From positions 568-64,567 of the forward strand of contig NZ_QKYN01000021.1 in assembly GCF_003258295.1 (NCBI RefSeq): a DNA stretch of 64,000 bases. Direction: 5' to 3'. A program made the translations under genes and the position numbers. The notes under the pieces were generated by a model. The model ran no database searches and had not been told where the DNA came from. It worked only from the letters and a program-made list of their open reading frames with translations. The DNA comes from Streptacidiphilus pinicola (GTDB lineage Bacteria > Actinomycetota > Actinomycetes > Streptomycetales > Streptomycetaceae). Of this stretch, positions 1 through 7,675 are shown piece by piece (positions within the stretch are counted from its first letter, which is position 1; every line of letters begins with the position of its first letter).

Positions 1-22
1 CGCTTTGGCATATGCCAAAGCG
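1..22. repeat. Perfect 22-bp palindrome at window edge
   Basis: The first 22 bases form a perfect inverted repeat: CGCTTTGGCAT followed directly by its reverse complement. As RNA it could fold as a 9-bp stem with an ATAT loop; as DNA it could be a dimer-binding operator. It lies 15 bp beyond the stop codon of the leftward gene at 38-388, so a terminator role is possible, but no T-run follows. The gene to its left is outside the window. Confidence 0.45.
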
Positions 23-37
23 CGCGGGGCGCCCGCC

Positions 38-388
38 TCAGTCCACCGGCCGACGCTGCTGCAGGCTGCGGCCGTATTCGACCATCTTCGCGGCATAGTC
101 GGGCGTCCAGTCCGCCGACTCGGCGATCTGCTCCAGGCTCAGGTTGTCGAACCGCCGAGTGTCCGCGAGCTGGGCCGCGGCCAGCGCCTGGAAGTCGCTC
201 GCCCGCTCGGCGGCGGCGCGGAACGCGAGGGTCAGCTCAGTCGCCCGCGCGAGCAGCTCGCGGGGGTCCTCGATCGACTCCAGATCGAAGAAGTGCTCCG
301 CCTCCGGCTCCGCGAGACCCGGCTCGAAGAGCAGCGGCGCGGGCCGAAGCCGCCGCTGCGGCGCGGGATCGACCGGGGAGTCGGACAT
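38..388 (-). CDS. Small hypothetical protein (116 aa)
   Basis: Function not recognised. The start ATG at 388 was chosen because AGGAGG lies just upstream; an in-frame start at 454 has no comparable site. The N-terminus is Pro/Arg-rich. The rest looks helical and acidic (residues about 30-75), ending with LSLEQIAESADWTPDYAAKM, which resembles a helix-turn-helix-like pair of helices. It is soluble, with no signal peptide or membrane segment. It lies about 145 bp downstream of the nuclease/helicase operon on the same strand, so co-transcription is possible but unproven. Confidence 0.6.
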   Translation of the reverse strand: MSDSPVDPAPQRRLRPAPLLFEPGLAEPEAEHFFDLESIEDPRELLARATELTLAFRAAAERASDFQALAAAQLADTRRFDNLSLEQIAESADWTPDYAAKMVEYGRSLQQRRPVD

Positions 389-533
389 CGGGAACCTCCT
401 GGAGCGACGAGGGGGACAGGTGCGTGCCGACACTCCATTGTCCGGCCACGCCAACGCGTGAGGAACAGGGCCTTGCGCTGTGCGTATTCCCGGGCGGCCG
501 GGCGGCGGCCCGGGCGAGCGGCCGGCGCGGCCC

Positions 534-1904
534 TCATCCGACCGGCACCCGGTGCCGCCGCAGGTGCTCCAGCACGGCGTGGTTGGCCTCCCAGCCGTCC
601 GGGAACTTGGAGACCACGCCGAGCTGGACCGGCTCCGTGGCGGGGTGGGCGTCGAGCAGCTCCGGGATGCCGGCGCGGGTCACGACGACGCACGCGTGCC
701 GGTGCCGGGAGGCGAGCACGCACAGGCGACCGGTCTCCAGATGGAACGCCGTCGCGTCCGGGCGCCCGGACAGCGGGTGGAGCACCACCGTGACGTCGTA
801 CTCCCGGCCCTGCAGACGGTTCGCGGTGTCGACGGTGACGCCCGTGACACCCAGCGCGGCCAGCGCCGCGCGGACCGCCGCGGCCTGGTCCCGGTGCGCG
901 GTGCCCACGGCGATCCGCTCCGCGTCGACGGGCGCCGTGCCGCGCTCGGAACGGGCCTCGCCGCCCCGGGCCAGCAGCCGGGCGACCACCGCGGCGACCG
1001 CGGCCACCGCCTCCGGATCGGTGCGCACGGTCAGCCGCGCGGGCAGCTCCAGCAGCCCCCAGCCGGACTCCGCCGCCACGTCCAGCACCTCGTCCGCCGC
1101 GCGCGCCAGGCCCGGCGCGAGGCCGGCGGGTGGGGGAGGCGTCGCGGGGCCCAACCCCAGCAGCCGGTCACCCGACTCCGTGCCCGCGCGGAACGGGGTG
1201 AAGGGGTAGAACGCGTCGGAGATCAGCGGCGCGGCCGAGGCGGGCAGGCGCCAGGAGACCGGCAGCCGGTGCGGCACGATCCCCGGGTTGTGGGCGAGCA
1301 GCGTCACGACCGCGCTCTGCGACGGATCGTGGTGCAGGCCGGCCCAGTCGTCCGTGCCGACGATGCTGAACGGGTCCAACTGGCCCGGGTCGCCGACGAA
1401 CAGCGCACGCTCGAAGAGCCGGGCCACAGCCAGCAGCGCGTCCGAGCGCATCTGGTACGCCTCGTCGACGATGGCGTGGTGCCACGGGTCGGTGTCCCTG
1501 ACCCACTGCCACTTGGCCGCCGTGGCCACCACGACCGGCAGTTCGCGCAGGTCCGCCGCCTTGGTGGAGGCGACCACGCCCGCGTGCCGCGTCGCGATCT
1601 CGGACGGCAGCGCGTCACTGCCGTGCAGTCGGCCCACGGCCAGCCCGGCATCGGCCTGGGCCAGCCGGTCCACCAGGTCGTCGACCTGGCTGTTGGTCTG
1701 CGCGACGATCATCAACCGCTCGCCGGTGGCGACCAGTTCGCGCGCGGCCCGCACGACCAGCGTCGACTTTCCGGCGCCGGGGGGCGAGTCGACGACCGTG
1801 CCGCGCTCGCCGCCGTGCAGCGCGGAGGCGAGGATCGCGGCGACGGCGGCGTCGGCCTGCTCGCCGGGCGTCGGGGCCGCGGCGGGGGAGGGGTGCGTGC
1901 TCAC
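534..1904 (-). CDS. Upf1/Dna2-like superfamily 1 helicase
   Basis: A 456-aa predicted ATP-dependent SF1B helicase. Motifs seen in order: Walker A PPGAGKST (41-48); motif Ia QTNSQVDDL (69-77), typical of the Upf1/Dna2 group; motif II DEAYQ (147-151); motif III GDPGQLDP (171-178); motif V VDTANRLQGREYD (358-370); motif VI-like region around 393-404 (RLCVLASRHRHA). No nuclease domain is fused. The GTG start overlaps the stop of the upstream gene (GTGA), so translation is probably coupled. Third gene of a nuclease/unknown/helicase operon. A role in DNA end processing, repair or phage defence is inferred from context only. Confidence 0.85.
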   Translation of the reverse strand: MSTHPSPAAAPTPGEQADAAVAAILASALHGGERGTVVDSPPGAGKSTLVVRAARELVATGERLMIVAQTNSQVDDLVDRLAQADAGLAVGRLHGSDALPSEIATRHAGVVASTKAADLRELPVVVATAAKWQWVRDTDPWHHAIVDEAYQMRSDALLAVARLFERALFVGDPGQLDPFSIVGTDDWAGLHHDPSQSAVVTLLAHNPGIVPHRLPVSWRLPASAAPLISDAFYPFTPFRAGTESGDRLLGLGPATPPPPAGLAPGLARAADEVLDVAAESGWGLLELPARLTVRTDPEAVAAVAAVVARLLARGGEARSERGTAPVDAERIAVGTAHRDQAAAVRAALAALGVTGVTVDTANRLQGREYDVTVVLHPLSGRPDATAFHLETGRLCVLASRHRHACVVVTRAGIPELLDAHPATEPVQLGVVSKFPDGWEANHAVLEHLRRHRVPVG

Positions 1905-3415
1905 TGGGGCGGCCCCCCGTGGGTCCAGGGCGTGTCCTCGGGATCGGGCAGCGGAGCGGACTGACGGGCCGACAACTCGAACAGGGTGAAGCAGACCTGC
2001 TCGCCCTGCTCCGGCACCGAGCCCGGCTCCGGCTCCTTCTTGCGACCCATGCCGCTGAGCAGACGGAGCGTCAGCAGGCCCGCCTCCGCGTCGAGCCACG
2101 CCAGCTCGGCCCGCTGCGTCGACGGCCCGCCCGCGCGGTGCACCTCCCCGCCCGGGTCGAGATGCGGTCGGTCCTCCGTGCGAACGGTGACCAGCGGGCG
2201 CGGCTTCGGGCTGCGCCCGCTCGTGTCGTAGTCGGGCTGCACCTCCACGACCTCCCCCGCGAACGCCTGACCGGCGAGCCGGTGCTCGGCCATGGCCAGC
2301 GGGTCGTCCAGAGCCTCCTCCAGATCCACGCGGACCTGCTCGCGCTCGCGCTGCGCGAGCTTGCGCGCGGCCGTGACCGCGTCGTCGTGCAGCGGCTGTG
2401 GCGGCTCGCCCGCGGCGACGCGGTCCCGGTGGCCGGTGTAAGACCAGCGGTCGCCCTCCCAGCGCTCCACGACGTGGGCGGCGGGCGGGAGTTCACGCAG
2501 CAGGTCGATGCCCTGCCAGACCTGGTGCCAGACCGGGAGCAGCACCGACCTCAGCAGCGCCTCGATCTCCTCGGCGCGCGCCCGCGTCAGCGGCTCGTCC
2601 TGCGCGGAGCGGGCCGCGTCGTAGCGGGTGACGGCCGGGGCGAGCAGCAGGCTGTCGAAATCCGGATCGGTGGCCGGACCGGCCGGCGGCACCAGCAACT
2701 GGCCGCGCTCGTCCCTGCCGTTCTCGGCGCGCGACGCGGCCTGCTCGCCGCGCGAGCCCTCCGGCGGGGCGATCCACGCCAGCAGCGCGCCCAGGTGCGC
2801 GTCCTCCAGGGAGCTCTGGCCGGTGGCCCAGTGGCGCGCGAGCGTGCTGGTCAGCGGCAGCAGCATCGACGATCCCGGCACGTTCGCCCGCTCGGACAGA
2901 TGCGTCAGCCAGCGGCCGAGCAGCGGCACCCGCGCGGGCGCCGGATAGGGGCCGGGATCGGGATCCTCGGCCGTGCGCCGGAAGCGCGTCGAGCGACCGA
3001 ACAGCCCCAGCAGCTCCACCCCGCCCGGGTTCGGCACGATCAACTGCGGCGCGTCCGCGCAGAGCTCGCGCACCTCGACGGTCTTCTCGCCCGACTCCGG
3101 ATCCTTGACGTTCCGTTCGAGCAGCTCCACGTCGCCGCCGAAGCTCTCCAGATAGGGGAGCAACTCGTCGCCGAGCCGGGCCAGGAAGGCGAACCGCAGG
3201 TCGCGGTCGAGCGGCTGCGGAACGGTGAGCAGCCGCGGGTGTTCGCGGTCGGAGCCGAGCAGCATCGCCAGCGGCGCCCCCGTCTCGCCTGCCGCCGCGA
3301 GCGGCACCAGCGCGAACGGCCGCTCGGAGACGTGCCGGTGACGCACCGTCGCGAGCGGCTGGGCGACGCCCGCGCGGACCGCCTCCAGCCGCGCCAGGGT
3401 GGTGAGCAGGCTCAT
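1901..3415 (-). CDS. Unknown protein between nuclease and helicase genes (504 aa)
   Basis: I do not recognise this family. It starts with an ATG that overlaps the stop of the nuclease gene (ATGA) and ends in a GTGA overlap with the helicase gene, so the three proteins are likely made in fixed proportion and may form a complex. The sequence is soluble, with no signal peptide, no membrane segment and no Walker, PD-(D/E)XK or Cys-cluster motif that I can see. The C-terminal third (about 390-480) is rich in beta-prone segments with a Gly-Arg-Ser-Pro-Lys-rich patch, which could bind nucleic acid. The gene has no obvious decay. Confidence 0.75.
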   Translation of the reverse strand: MSLLTTLARLEAVRAGVAQPLATVRHRHVSERPFALVPLAAAGETGAPLAMLLGSDREHPRLLTVPQPLDRDLRFAFLARLGDELLPYLESFGGDVELLERNVKDPESGEKTVEVRELCADAPQLIVPNPGGVELLGLFGRSTRFRRTAEDPDPGPYPAPARVPLLGRWLTHLSERANVPGSSMLLPLTSTLARHWATGQSSLEDAHLGALLAWIAPPEGSRGEQAASRAENGRDERGQLLVPPAGPATDPDFDSLLLAPAVTRYDAARSAQDEPLTRARAEEIEALLRSVLLPVWHQVWQGIDLLRELPPAAHVVERWEGDRWSYTGHRDRVAAGEPPQPLHDDAVTAARKLAQREREQVRVDLEEALDDPLAMAEHRLAGQAFAGEVVEVQPDYDTSGRSPKPRPLVTVRTEDRPHLDPGGEVHRAGGPSTQRAELAWLDAEAGLLTLRLLSGMGRKKEPEPGSVPEQGEQVCFTLFELSARQSAPLPDPEDTPWTHGGPPQ

Positions 3416-4584
3416 CGCGCGAGCGCCTCCTCGCGCAGCCGGGCGGCGCGCGCCAGCGCCTCGCCCTCGCCGGTCGCGGCCAGCGCGGCCTCGACGGTGG
3501 TCAGGCTGCCCAACTCGCCGCGCACCCCTCGCCCGAGCGTCTCCACCGCGCCCGCGGCCCGGGCCTGCGTCCGACAGTGGAAGGACAGCTCGCACGCCGC
3601 CAGGCAGTCCGGCGTGTACGCGTGCGCGAGCGCGTCCACCGCCTCCGGCGCCTCGTCCAGCCGCGCCGTCTCCGGCAGCGCGGCCAGCAGCGTCTCGATC
3701 CGCGTCATCCGCACCAACTGCCGCCGCGTCACCGCGAGCTGCTTCCGCAGATCCAACGGCGCGGCGACGGCGACGTTCGAGAAGTCCCGCGGACAGACCA
3801 GCAGCCCCGTGGTCCGCACCGCCCCGGCAAGCCCCTCGGGCTCGACGTAGGGCGAGCCGGGCTTCCCGGCGCCGGAAGCGCCGGCGGGCCTGACCGCGCT
3901 TGGGGCCGCTGCGTCCAGCGCGGACGCCGTGGCGCGCAGCGCCAGGACGTAGACGGCGGCCTGGCGGGCGGCGGCGCCGACCTTGGTGGGGTCGGCGCTG
4001 CCGTCGAGGATCGGGAAGGACTTGATCTCCACGACCGTCCAGCGCCCGTCCGGGCCGACCACGATGGCGTCGGGCTCCAGGGAGACCGAGGAGCCCGCGA
4101 CGTCGAGGCGCAGCAGGGGGCGGTCCAGCAGCGTCCAGGCCCGGCCCGCCGAAGCGGCGGCCGCGGCCTCGGACAGGGCCACCCGGGTCCGCGCCGCGCG
4201 CACCGCGGGGCCCTCGGACGGGAGCAGGTCCGGCACCTCGACCGGGGTCTGCGCCGACGCCTCGGGCAGCAGCTCCGACCGGAGCAGCGCGACCAGCTCC
4301 GCGCACCGGTCGGCACGCAGCCGCCGTTCGAAGACGAGACCGCGGGTGATCGCGAACGGCGACTGGCCGAACGCGGCGGGACTGCCCAACCGGGCTGCCA
4401 GGGACGCCTTGTCGACGCCCGCGGCGTCGAGCACGGCGCGCCGGTCGCACCCCGGATTGGCCGCGAGCGCGGCCAGCGCCCGGGCGTCCATGCTGCGCGC
4501 GGCGGCGTCCCCGCGCAGCGCGGCGAGTCGCGCTTCGAGGGGGGTGAGGGGCTGATCGACCCGAGGATGCGTGCTGTGGTTCAT
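3412..4584 (-). CDS. Cas4/RecB-like PD-(D/E)XK nuclease with Fe-S cluster signature
   Basis: A 390-aa predicted DNA nuclease. Seen: GLVFERRL (82-89), the G-x3-E pattern of RecB/Cas4 nucleases; the catalytic trio D172 and E186-x-K188 (PDAIVV ... VVEIKS); the family Q-x3-Y motif at Q208-Y212; and C327-x3-C331-x5-C337 plus an N-terminal C46, the four-cysteine arrangement of 4Fe-4S nucleases such as Cas4, AddB and Dna2. ATG 4584 is the chosen start; an in-frame ATG at 4617 would overlap the preceding gene. First gene of the overlapped three-gene operon. Its stop overlaps the next start. Not linked to any CRISPR array here. Confidence 0.82.
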   Translation of the reverse strand: MNHSTHPRVDQPLTPLEARLAALRGDAAARSMDARALAALAANPGCDRRAVLDAAGVDKASLAARLGSPAAFGQSPFAITRGLVFERRLRADRCAELVALLRSELLPEASAQTPVEVPDLLPSEGPAVRAARTRVALSEAAAAASAGRAWTLLDRPLLRLDVAGSSVSLEPDAIVVGPDGRWTVVEIKSFPILDGSADPTKVGAAARQAAVYVLALRATASALDAAAPSAVRPAGASGAGKPGSPYVEPEGLAGAVRTTGLLVCPRDFSNVAVAAPLDLRKQLAVTRRQLVRMTRIETLLAALPETARLDEAPEAVDALAHAYTPDCLAACELSFHCRTQARAAGAVETLGRGVRGELGSLTTVEAALAATGEGEALARAARLREEALAR

Positions 4585-4607
4585 GGTGCCCGCCAGTGTT
4601 GCACCTG

Positions 4608-5471
4608 CTACTGACATCCGTCCCGAAACCCCGTCCCACCCGGGCCGCGTGGAGAACGCTCCCGAGGCGACCGGGTCGTCCAGTCCGCGGTGGTGAGGCC
4701 GTCGGCGCGGGTCGTGCGGAGGGCGCTGCGGTCCCAGAGGCGTAGGGCCGGGCCGGTCAGGGCGCGGCCCAGGAGGATCACGCCCACCCCGGCCAGCACG
4801 TCCAGCAGGTAGTGGTTGCCGGTGCCCATCACCACCAGCGCGATGATCACCGGGTAGAGCGCGCCGAGCGCCCGCACCGTCGTGTCCCGTGCGTGGGTGA
4901 CCAGCATCAGGCCGCACCACAGGGCCCAGCCCACGTGCAGGCTCGGCATCGCCGCGAACTCGTTGGTCATCGAGCCCAGCCCGTTCGGCACGCTCGCGCT
5001 GCCGCCCCACCAGCCGACCGCGGCGTGCTGGGCCATGGTGTCCGTGAACCCGAACGCCGTCGGCAGCAGGCGCGGCGGCGCCGCCGGGAAGAGCACGAAG
5101 CCGACAAGGGCCAGCACCGTCGAGATCCCGAGCCAGGTCCGGGCGCGGCGGTAGACGTCACGGTGGTGGCGCCAGAGCCAGATCAGGACCGCGGGCGTGA
5201 CGACGTAGTGCAGGGACGCGTAGGCGAAGTCGGCCGGTATGCCGAGCCAGCGGTGGCTGGTGAAGTCCGCGTTCAGCCGGCGCTCGGGGTCCAGGTGCAG
5301 CCACTGCTCGACGTCGACGAGGCGCGCGGCGTCCCGCTGCGCCCGCTGCACGCCGCCGCGCACGAGCAGCCGGCTGCCGTCGTAGGCGAAGTAGACGACC
5401 GCGACCAGCAGCACCTCCCGCAGCCACGTCGTCCCCCGCGCCGGGCTGGTGGGGGTGGCAGGTGTGGACAT
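4608..5471 (-). CDS. PAP2-family membrane phosphatase
   Basis: A 287-aa polytopic membrane protein of the PAP2 (phosphatidic acid phosphatase/inositol phosphorylceramide synthase-like) type. About six membrane segments are visible between residues 18 and 245. Catalytic motifs: PSLHVGW (His nucleophile-assisting motif) and GNHYLLDVLAG (His/Asp motif). It probably dephosphorylates a lipid phosphate or transfers a phospho-alcohol head group. The C-terminal 45 residues are a charged cytoplasmic tail. Its gene ends 23 bp before the nuclease gene, so it may head that operon, and it is divergent from a TetR gene with an inverted repeat in between. Confidence 0.82.
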   Translation of the reverse strand: MSTPATPTSPARGTTWLREVLLVAVVYFAYDGSRLLVRGGVQRAQRDAARLVDVEQWLHLDPERRLNADFTSHRWLGIPADFAYASLHYVVTPAVLIWLWRHHRDVYRRARTWLGISTVLALVGFVLFPAAPPRLLPTAFGFTDTMAQHAAVGWWGGSASVPNGLGSMTNEFAAMPSLHVGWALWCGLMLVTHARDTTVRALGALYPVIIALVVMGTGNHYLLDVLAGVGVILLGRALTGPALRLWDRSALRTTRADGLTTADWTTRSPRERSPRGPGGTGFRDGCQ

Positions 5472-5518
5472 GGCTGGGCTCCGCGCGGGTCTGGCCTGTC
5501 CGAGGAGCGGACAGGAAG

Positions 5519-5547
5519 AACGTACACGCTACCGTACGCTGTACGTT
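5519..5547. promoter_or_regulatory. Inverted repeat, likely TetR operator
   Basis: AACGTACA (5519-5526) and TGTACGTT (5540-5547) are perfect 8-bp arms 13 bp apart; the spacer itself contains CCGTACGC. The site lies between the divergent PAP2 gene (start 5471) and TetR gene (start 5626), the usual place for a TetR operator controlling both. Binding by this particular TetR is inferred. Confidence 0.6.
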
Positions 5548-5625
5548 AGACCGACGGACAACCGCCCCTCCGAGCCTCCGGGGACAATCAAGGTGGCCCT
5601 TACCAGGCCTGTGTACGCTCCAGAC

Positions 5626-6336
5626 ATGCCCTCCGAGCAGTCGACCGCCACTGCCGCGCCGTCCCGGCCGGCCCGTCGGTCGCGCGCGCCAAGAGGGTCG
5701 CTCAACCCCGACCTGATCCTCGAGCACGCGCTGCGGCTGCTGGACGAGCGAGGCCTGGAGGCCTTCTCGATGCGCGCGCTCGCCGAGGACCTCGGCGTCG
5801 GCACGATGGCGCTCTACACCTACTTCCGGGGCAAGGACGAGCTGTTCCGCGCCGCCCGCGACCGGGTCCTCGCCGGCTACACCCCGCCCAGCACCGAGGG
5901 CAGCTGGGACCAGCGCCTGCGCGCCGCCTGCGTCGCGGTGCACGACCTCTTCACCGGCCGACCGGCCGTGCTCCGGCTGCTCGCCGAGTCCACCGCCAAC
6001 GACGACTTCCTCGACGCCGCCACCTCCGCGATGGACCGGATGCTCGCGCTGCTGCGCGAGGGCGGGTTGGGGCGCGAGGACGCGGCGCGCGCGTACGGCA
6101 CGCTCTCCCGCTTCACCATCGGCTCCGCGCTGCGCGAGATCCGCGTCTGCGCCCGCCCCGAGGCGCTGGAGCTGTTCCGCTCCCGCATCGCCGCCCTGCC
6201 GCCGGAGCGCTTCCCGGTGTTGGCCGATCTCGCCCCCGAGCTCCTGCTGAGCACGGAGAACGGCCGCGAGCAGTACGAGTACGGCCTCGACCTGATCCTC
6301 TGCGGCATCCGCGACCTCGCCTCCCGCTCGGCCTGA
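5626..6336 (+). CDS. TetR-family transcriptional regulator
   Basis: A 236-aa repressor. The N-terminal HTH covers about residues 27-75, with the typical core FSMRALAEDLGVGTMALYTYF followed by KDEL. The C-terminal region (about 85-230) is a ligand/dimerisation domain of the TetR_C type, with ligand unknown. ATG 5626 follows the divergent control region; the longer frame upstream has AT-richer, promoter-like sequence. It probably represses itself and the divergent PAP2 gene through the inverted repeat at 5519-5547. Confidence 0.88.
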   Translation: MPSEQSTATAAPSRPARRSRAPRGSLNPDLILEHALRLLDERGLEAFSMRALAEDLGVGTMALYTYFRGKDELFRAARDRVLAGYTPPSTEGSWDQRLRAACVAVHDLFTGRPAVLRLLAESTANDDFLDAATSAMDRMLALLREGGLGREDAARAYGTLSRFTIGSALREIRVCARPEALELFRSRIAALPPERFPVLADLAPELLLSTENGREQYEYGLDLILCGIRDLASRSA

Positions 6337-6492
6337 CCGGCGAACCGGCCCGGCCTGGTGCGGACCGGCCCCGGTGCGCGGGCCGCGACGGGGTCCGGGA
6401 TCATGGAGGCACTTGTTCGTTCCCCTTCCGGGACGCACCGGAGTGCGCAGCGCGGCGCGCCCCGGCCCCCGGCGATGCCCGAGGAGGCCCGC

Positions 6493-7134
6493 ATGCCCGC
6501 GCGGATCCTGCTGGTCCGGCACGGCGAGACCGGTTGGTCGGCCACCGGCCGCCACACCGGCCGCACCGACGTCCCGCTCACCGACGAGGGCCGCGAGATG
6601 GGCCGCCGCCTGGGCGCTCGCCTCGCTGCCGGGCCGTGGCACGGTCTCGCGGACGCCGAGATCGTCAGCAGCCCGCTCTCCCGCGCCCGGGAGACCGCCG
6701 AGCTGGCCGGTTTCGGCGGGCGGATCCGCACCGACGAGCGGCTGCTGGAGTGGGACTACGGCGGCTACGAGGGCCTGACCGGCCCGGAGGTCCGCGCGGA
6801 GCGCCAGCCGGGGTGGCTGATCTGGCGCGACGGCGTGCCCGGCGGCGAGAAGCTCGCCGAGGTGGGCGCGCGGGTCGACGCCTTCCTCGCCGAGGTGGAC
6901 GCCCGCGCGGGCGTGCCGGACCCGGACACGACCGTGATGCACGCCGCCGACCGCGACCTCGTCGTCTTCGCCCACGGCCACCTGCTGCGCATCATGGCCG
7001 CGCGCTGGCTCGGGCTGCCGCCCGAGGGAGGCCAGCAGTTCAAGCTCGGCCCCGCCGCGCTGTCCGTGCTGACCTGGGAATACGGGGCGCGCGCCGTCGA
7101 ACGCTGGAACGACGCCGCGCACCTCGCCTCCTGA
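6493..7134 (+). CDS. Histidine phosphatase family protein (phosphoglycerate mutase-like)
   Basis: A 213-aa branch-1 histidine phosphatase. RHG motif LVRHGET at residues 7-13 (His10 is the phospho-acceptor), the acid-bearing LLEWDYGGYEG segment, and the second catalytic His in FAHGHLLR. These proteins are broad phosphatases or mutases of sugar phosphates; the exact substrate cannot be read from sequence. ATG 6493 was preferred over 6475 because GAGGAGG (6481-6487) fits its spacing. It converges on the HbpS-like gene, with a small tandem repeat between. Confidence 0.87.
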   Translation: MPARILLVRHGETGWSATGRHTGRTDVPLTDEGREMGRRLGARLAAGPWHGLADAEIVSSPLSRARETAELAGFGGRIRTDERLLEWDYGGYEGLTGPEVRAERQPGWLIWRDGVPGGEKLAEVGARVDAFLAEVDARAGVPDPDTTVMHAADRDLVVFAHGHLLRIMAARWLGLPPEGGQQFKLGPAALSVLTWEYGARAVERWNDAAHLAS

Positions 7135-7138
7135 GCGG

Positions 7139-7231
7139 CCCCTCCGGGCTGCTACCCGTCCAAGCTGCTGCCCCGCCAGGCTGTTAGCCCTCCAGGGCTG
7201 CTACCCCTCCAAGCTGTTACCCCTCCAAGAA
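7139..7231. repeat. Degenerate 16-bp tandem repeat, each unit carrying a stop codon
   Basis: Read on the minus strand, the end of the HbpS-like gene (7217-7231, ending in GGAGGGGTAA) is followed by five copies of about CAGCYTGGAGGGGTAR: 7201-7216, 7184-7200, 7168-7183, 7152-7167 and a partial at 7139-7151. The units are 16-17 bp with few differences, and three of the four complete downstream copies end in TAG or TAA. The array fills the whole gap between two convergent genes. No terminator hairpin is evident there. Confidence 0.7.
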
Positions 7232-7675
7232 CTGCTCCAGCGCCTCGACCACCAGCTTGTGGTCGTCGACCTGCGGCAACCCGGAGACCGCGACGGTGCC
7301 GACCAGGCCGACGTCCGCGACCACGATCGGGAACGCCCCGCCGTGGGCCGCGTACCGGTCGGGGTCGAGGCGGGACTTCTCCTCGAAGCTGCTGCCCTGC
7401 TCCCGGAAGCGCTGGCCCACCAGGTAGGAGCTGGCCGCGTACCGTCGCACCACGCGGATCTTGCGTTCGATCCAGGCGTCGTTGTCGGCGCTGCTCCCGG
7501 GGGCGGCGAAGTGGAAGAGCTGCTGCTCGCCGCGGCGGATGTCGACGGCGACCGGCAGGGCGCGCTCGCGGACCAGGTCCACCAGCAGGCAGCCGAGCCG
7601 CCAGGCGTCGTCGTTGGTGAACCGGGAGAACTGCAGGCGGCGCTCCTGCTCGACGAGCTCGGCCGTCGTGGTCAC
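7217..7675 (-). CDS. HbpS/haem-degrading domain (UPF0303-like) protein
   Basis: A 152-aa cytosolic protein of the Haem_degrading (DUF336/UPF0303) family. The C-terminal region HGGAFPIVV...VGTVAVSGLPQVDDH is typical. Members bind haem or small ligands, and many lie beside oxidoreductases. The GTG start at 7675 overlaps the stop of the Gfo/Idh gene (GTGA), so the two are translationally coupled. The end of the gene has been duplicated as a tandem repeat just downstream. Confidence 0.82.
   Translation of the reverse strand: MTTTAELVEQERRLQFSRFTNDDAWRLGCLLVDLVRERALPVAVDIRRGEQQLFHFAAPGSSADNDAWIERKIRVVRRYAASSYLVGQRFREQGSSFEEKSRLDPDRYAAHGGAFPIVVADVGLVGTVAVSGLPQVDDHKLVVEALEQFLEG

Noticed and set aside
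480-1964. Long plus-strand frame opposite the helicase gene
   Set aside because: Arg/Gly/Ala-rich translation typical of the antisense of a GC-rich gene; the helicase frame has every expected motif.
3412-4584. Cas4 of a CRISPR-Cas adaptation module
   Set aside because: The nuclease is Cas4-like but no cas1, cas2 or array is nearby; the partner is an SF1B helicase, so a Dna2/AddB-type assignment fits better.
7139-7231. Possible CRISPR array
   Set aside because: The units are 16-17 bp and directly adjacent with no spacers, so it is a tandem repeat, not a CRISPR.
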